A stretch of DNA of 24,985 bases from JBBSBL01 sp038251325 (GTDB lineage: Bacteria; Actinomycetota; Thermoleophilia; Solirubrobacterales; Solirubrobacteraceae): assembly GCA_038251325.1 (NCBI GenBank), contig JBBSBL010000039.1, positions 1 to 24,985 on the forward strand. Direction: 5' to 3'. This document shows positions 21,571-24,985 of the stretch, piece by piece. The notes beneath the pieces were generated by a model. The model was not told where the DNA came from and did not search any database. It was given only the letters and a program-made list of their open reading frames with translations. How positions within the stretch are numbered: position 1 is the stretch's first letter; the number at the start of each line of letters is the position of its first letter. The translations under genes were made by a program, and so were the position numbers.

Positions 21571-23184
21571 TCACACCTCGGGCCGGTAGGCACCGAAGAC
21601 GTCGCCCATCGCGGCGCAGACCTCGCCGAGCGACGCGCGGTCGCACAGCGCCTCGCGGATCCGCGGCAGCAGGTTCTCCTCCCCGCGCGCGGCGGTCCGC
21701 AGCTCCTCAAGGCGCCGGTCGACCAGCGCCCCGTCGCGGTCGGCCTTGAACGCCTTCAGCCGCGCGACCTGCTCGTCCTCGGAGGCCTGGTCGACCTTGA
21801 GGATCTCCGGGACCTCGACGTCCTCGGTCACGTACTCGTTCACGCCGACGACGACGTCCTGGCGCTGGCGGTAGCGCTCCTGGTAGCCCCAGGCCGACTC
21901 CTCGATCTCCGCCTTCACGAAGGAGATCGCGCCGACCGCGCCGCCCATCTCGTCGATCTTGTCGATCAGCTCCTGCGCCCGCGCCTCGATCTCGTCGGTC
22001 AGCGACTCGACGAAGTAGGAGCCGGCGAAGGGGTCGACGCTGTCGGCGGCACCGGACTCGTGGGCGAGGATCTGCTGAGTGCGCAGCGCGGTGCGGGCGG
22101 CGCGCTCGGTGGGCAGGGCGAGCGCCTCGTCGAACCCGTTGGTGTGGAGCGACTGGGTCCCCCCGCAGACCGCGGCGAAGCCCTGGAGCGCGACCCGCAC
22201 GATGTTGTTCTCCGGCTGCTGGGCGGTGAGCGTCACGCCGCCGGTCTGAGTGTGGAAGCGCAGCCGCAGCGAGCGCGTGTCCTCGGCGCCGAAGCGCTCG
22301 CGCATGATCTCCGCCCACATCCGCCGGGCGGCGCGGAACTTGGCCACCTCCTGGAAGACGTTGTTGTGGCCGTTGAAGAAGAAGGCGAGGCGCGGCGCGA
22401 ACTCGTCGACCGCGAGGCCGGCGTCGATCGCCGCCTGCACGTAGGCGATCCCGTTGGAGAGCGTGAACGCGACCTCCTGGACGGCCGAGCACCCCTTCTC
22501 GCGGAAGTGGTAGCCGGAGATCGAGATCGTGTTCCAGCGCGGGACGTGCTCGCGGCAGTAGGCGAAGAGGTCGGTGGTCAGCCGCATCGAGCCCTCGGGC
22601 GGATAGATGAAGTTCCCGCGGGCGATGTACTCCTTGAGGATGTCGTTCTGCGTCGTGCCGCGCAGCTGCTCGGAGTCCACGCCCTGCTCCTCGCCGACGA
22701 TCTGGTAGAGCAGCAGCAGGCACGCCGCGGGCGCGTTGATCGTCATCGAGGTGGAGACCTGGTCGAGCGGGATCCCGTCGAACGCGGTGCGCATGTCGTC
22801 GATCGTGTCGATCGCGACGCCGGTGCGGCCGACCTCGCCGAGGCAGCGCGGGTCGTCGGAGTCGAGGCCGAGCTGCGTGGGCAGGTCGAAGGCCATCGAC
22901 AGGCCCGTCGACCCGTTGGCGATGAGGAACTTGTAGCGCTCGTTGGACTCCTTGGCCGAGGCGTAGCCCGCGTACTGGCGCATGGTCCAGAGCTGGGTGC
23001 GGTACATCTCGCGGTGCACGCCGCGGGTGAACGGGTAGGCGCCGGGCTCGCCGAGGTCGAGCTCGGCGGGAAGGTCGTCCTCGGTGTAGAGCGACTTGAT
23101 CTCGATGCCGGAGTCGGTGAAGCGGCGGGGATCGTCGGGGCCGACGATCGGCGCGATGGTGCGGTGCTCGGGGTGGGCGGCCAT
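21571..23184 (-). CDS. Methylmalonyl-CoA mutase family large subunit (no B12 domain)
   Basis: A 537-residue acyl-CoA mutase barrel. LWTMRQYAGYASAKESNERY carries Tyr71, equivalent to Tyr89 of the Propionibacterium enzyme. Arg189 (YIARGNFIYPP) matches its Arg207 and His226 (SISGYHFREKG) its His244. Tyr plus Arg is the methylmalonyl-CoA pattern; isobutyryl-CoA mutases have Phe and Gln at these sites. It would turn (R)-methylmalonyl-CoA into succinyl-CoA with adenosylcobalamin. The cobalamin domain (DxHxxG) is absent, so a separate small subunit must exist elsewhere. ATG 23184 is exactly seven bases after TACCCT on the minus strand, so it is probably leaderless. It continues the carboxylase pathway and feeds SucCD. 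Confidence 0.93.
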   Translation of the reverse strand: MAAHPEHRTIAPIVGPDDPRRFTDSGIEIKSLYTEDDLPAELDLGEPGAYPFTRGVHREMYRTQLWTMRQYAGYASAKESNERYKFLIANGSTGLSMAFDLPTQLGLDSDDPRCLGEVGRTGVAIDTIDDMRTAFDGIPLDQVSTSMTINAPAACLLLLYQIVGEEQGVDSEQLRGTTQNDILKEYIARGNFIYPPEGSMRLTTDLFAYCREHVPRWNTISISGYHFREKGCSAVQEVAFTLSNGIAYVQAAIDAGLAVDEFAPRLAFFFNGHNNVFQEVAKFRAARRMWAEIMRERFGAEDTRSLRLRFHTQTGGVTLTAQQPENNIVRVALQGFAAVCGGTQSLHTNGFDEALALPTERAARTALRTQQILAHESGAADSVDPFAGSYFVESLTDEIEARAQELIDKIDEMGGAVGAISFVKAEIEESAWGYQERYRQRQDVVVGVNEYVTEDVEVPEILKVDQASEDEQVARLKAFKADRDGALVDRRLEELRTAARGEENLLPRIREALCDRASLGEVCAAMGDVFGAYRPEV

Positions 23185-23191
23185 GCGGCGG

Positions 23192-23201
23192 AGGGTACCG
23201 T
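23192..23201. promoter_or_regulatory. Overlapping back-to-back -10 boxes, mutase / moaDE
   Basis: AGGGTACCGT holds TACCGT on the plus strand (23196-23201), seven bases before the moaDE ATG, and TACCCT on the minus strand (complement of 23192-23197), seven bases before the mutase ATG. The hexamers share two bases, and the 24-base gap has no room for two polymerases. Each -35 region would lie inside the opposite gene. Confidence 0.55.
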
Positions 23202-23208
23202 TCGACCC

Positions 23209-23847
23209 ATGGTCGTCCGGGTCCGACTCTTCGCCCAGCTGCGCGAGCGCGCGGGGGCCCGCGAGCTGCAGCTTGAGCTGCCCGACGGCGCGTGCGTGCG
23301 CGACGCCCTCGCCCGCGTCGAGGGCCTCGCGGATGGGCTCCCGCTCGTCATGGCGGTGAACCGGGAGTACGCGGCAGTGGACGCGCCGCTCGCCGCCGGC
23401 GACGAGCTCGCGCTGATCCCGCCCGTGTCCGGCGGCGCCGGCCCGCACGTCCGGGTCACCGCGGAGGCGCTCTCGCTCGACGCGCTCGCCGCGCGGGTGC
23501 GCGACCCGCGCGCCGGCGCCGTCGTGACCTTCCTGGGCGTGACGCGCGAGGTGCCGCGCCTGGAGTACGAGGCCTACGCCGAGATGGCCGAGGAGCGGAT
23601 CGCGGCGATCGTCCTCGACGCCCTCGCGACCCACGGGCTCTGCGCGGCGGCGTGCGAGCACCGGGTCGGCGTGGTGCCGCTGAGCGAGCCGTCGGTCGCG
23701 GTGGCCGTGTCCGCGCCGCACCGCGGCGAGGCGTTCGCGGGCGCGCGCGAGATCATCGACCGGGTCAAGGCGCAGGCGCCGATCTGGAAGCGCGAGGTCA
23801 CGGAGGAGGGCGCGGCGTGGGTGCCGGGGACGCCGCCGGCGGGTTGA
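23209..23847 (+). CDS. MoaD-MoaE fusion, molybdopterin synthase
   Basis: A 212-residue fusion of both molybdopterin synthase subunits, which turn cPMP into molybdopterin. Residues 1-77 are MoaD (VVRVRLFAQLRERAG through LALIPPVSGGAG), with the Gly75-Gly76 pair that must become a thiocarboxylate. Residues 79-212 are MoaE, with FLGVTRE (Arg113), EHRVG (His151, Arg152), and KAQAPIWKRE (Lys187 and catalytic-type Lys194). In the M. tuberculosis homologue MoaX the chain is cleaved after the Gly pair to free MoaD; the same is needed here. ATG 23209 is seven bases after TACCGT. selA follows after 29 bases. Confidence 0.93.
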   Translation: MVVRVRLFAQLRERAGARELQLELPDGACVRDALARVEGLADGLPLVMAVNREYAAVDAPLAAGDELALIPPVSGGAGPHVRVTAEALSLDALAARVRDPRAGAVVTFLGVTREVPRLEYEAYAEMAEERIAAIVLDALATHGLCAAACEHRVGVVPLSEPSVAVAVSAPHRGEAFAGAREIIDRVKAQAPIWKREVTEEGAAWVPGTPPAG

Positions 23848-23876
23848 GGGGCGTGGGCGCGGAGGACGAGGCCGGA

Positions 23877-24985
23877 GTGAGCCTCGCGCTGCGCGCGCTC
23901 CCCGCGGTCGAGCGGCTCGCGGCGCGGCTCGGCGCCCCGCCCGCGCTCGCGGTGCCGGCGGCGCGCGCCGCCATCGATGCGCGGCGCGCGGAGCTGCGCG
24001 CGGGCGCCGCGCCCGAGCCCGACGAGACGGCGGCGCTCGCCACGCGGGCGTCGGCCGCGCTGGCCCGGGACCGCGCGCCGTCGCTGCGCCGCGTGCTCAA
24101 CGCGACCGGCGTCATCGTCCACACCAACCTCGGCCGCGCGCCGCTGGCGACGGCCGCGCGGTAGGCGGTCGCCCGCGCCGCCGAGGGCTACGCGAACCTC
24201 GAGCTCGACCTGGAGACCGGCCGGCGCGGCTCCCGGCAGGCCCACGTCGCGCGCCTGCTGGGCGAGCTCACCGGCGCCGAGGATGGGCTCGTGGTGAACA
24301 ACTGCGCGGCGGCGACGCTGCTCGCCGCCGCCGCGCTCGCCGGCCCGGGGCGGGCGATCGTCGTCTCCCGTGGGCAGCTCGTGGAGATCGGCGGCGGGTT
24401 CCGCGTGCCCGAGGTCGTCGCCCAGTCCGGCTCGCGGCTGGTCGAGGTCGGCACGACGAACCGCACGCGGCTCGCCGACTACGAGCGGGCGCTGGCCGCG
24501 GAGGGCGACGGCGCCGGCGCGATCCTGCGCGCGCACCCGTCGAACTTCCGCACGCTCGGGTTCGTCGAGACGGTGGAGATCGAGGCGCTCTGCGGCCTCG
24601 GCGTGCCGGTGATCGACGACGTCGGCTCCGGCGCGCTCGCCGACGAGGTCGCCGCGCTGGTCGACGAGCCGCCGGTCCGGCGCTCGGTGGCCGCCGGGTC
24701 GGCGCTCGTCGCCTTCAGCGCGGACAAGCTGCTCGGCGGCCCGCAGGCCGGCATCCTCGTCGGGGACGGCGACGCCGTGGCTCGGGCGCGGGCCCACCCG
24801 CTCGCGCGGGCGATGCGGATCGACCGGCTCTCGCTCGCGGCGCTCGAGGCGACGCTCCGCCTCTACCGCGACCCGGAGCGCGCGCGGCGCGAGATCCCGG
24901 TGCTGGCGATGCTCGAGGTCCCGGAGGCGGAGCTGGCCGCGCGCGCGGCGCGGCTCGGCGAGGCGGCCCGCGCCGCCGGCGGCGC
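23877..24985 (+). pseudogene. selA: selA, L-seryl-tRNA(Sec) selenium transferase, interrupted by TAG and cut by the window end
   Basis: SelA is a PLP enzyme that converts Ser-tRNA(Sec) to Sec-tRNA(Sec) using selenophosphate. From GTG 23877 (GAGG five bases earlier) the protein opens with SLALRALPAVERLAARLG, then RVLNATGVIVHTNLGRAPL, the SelA signature. At 24162-24164 a TAG follows ATAAR. The same frame then continues without another stop to the window end: AVARAAEGYANLELDLETG, SRGQLVEIGGGFRVPEVV, VEVGTTNRTRLADYERAL and SADKLLGGPQAG, where the PLP-binding lysine lies. GTG 23853 is an alternative start. The frame is undamaged apart from one codon, so this is a very recent nonsense change, a sequencing error, or readthrough. 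The moaDE gene just upstream suggests use with a molybdenum selenoenzyme. Confidence 0.85.

Noticed and set aside
24162..24164. selA as two separate genes split at the TAG
   Set aside because: There is no good start or ribosome site just after the TAG, and the split would fall inside the conserved N-terminal part of the PLP domain.
1..24985. tRNA or other structured RNA genes
   Set aside because: All gaps are short, and I saw no cloverleaf, CCA end or known riboswitch core, including no cobalamin riboswitch before the mutase.

Overview
The window is very GC-rich, densely coded DNA from what looks like an actinobacterium. I infer class Thermoleophilia (Solirubrobacter/Conexibacter-like), mainly from two tandem secreted proteins with an LFVALGGTG-type signal segment and short repeats, an actinobacterial acyl-CoA carboxylase set (fused biotin carboxylase/BCCP, carboxyltransferase, tiny epsilon subunit), and many genes that appear to be leaderless. 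This placement rests on family recall, not on a search. No tRNA, rRNA, CRISPR array, insertion sequence or gene-free stretch above 300 bases was found; the largest gaps are about 150 bases (10496-10645 and 16958-17107).

Layout. 1-827: end of a LysR regulator. 831-3223 (minus): SDR oxidoreductase, then a membrane glycosyltransferase. 3264-3989 (plus): DtxR/IdeR-type metal regulator. 3986-7470 (minus): operon sucC-sucD-small protein-aminotransferase, joined by overlapping or abutting codons. 7534-9007 (plus): HAD hydrolase and a metallo-beta-lactamase-fold enzyme. 9018-10495 (minus): two paralogous secreted repeat proteins. 10646-13405 (minus): biotin carboxylase/BCCP, hotdog thioesterase, GNAT acetyltransferase. 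13489-14117 (plus): a VapBC toxin-antitoxin pair placed between the carboxylase alpha gene and an epsilon-like gene (14125-14346, minus). 14377-15324 (plus): ornithine cyclodeaminase family. 15341-16957 (minus): Tat-exported PhoD. 17108-17332 (plus): a 74-residue protein made of two copies of one motif. 17363-18982 (minus): carboxyltransferase beta subunit. 19031-20347 (minus): DUF2269-like membrane protein and SRPBCC-like protein. 20403-21542 (plus): M24 peptidase. 21571-23184 (minus): methylmalonyl-CoA mutase large subunit. 23209-23847 (plus): MoaD-MoaE fusion. 23877-24985 (plus): selA, running off the window.

Metabolic theme. The carboxylase alpha, beta and epsilon-like subunits, methylmalonyl-CoA mutase and SucCD make a scattered but nearly complete route propionyl-CoA to methylmalonyl-CoA to succinyl-CoA to succinate. 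The epimerase and the B12-binding mutase subunit are not here. The MoaDE-selA pair suggests molybdenum-cofactor and selenocysteine functions are linked, as for a Sec-containing formate dehydrogenase elsewhere.

Most unusual. Two conserved genes carry an in-frame TAG with recognisable coding sequence after it. The carboxyltransferase stops 12 codons before its conserved KHGNIPL end, and selA is cut near residue 95 while the rest of the enzyme, including its PLP-lysine motif, stays open. Several transcription units start with TANNNT 6-9 bases before the start codon. In the mutase/moaDE gap two such boxes overlap back to back. The vapBC promoter holds a clear inverted-repeat operator.
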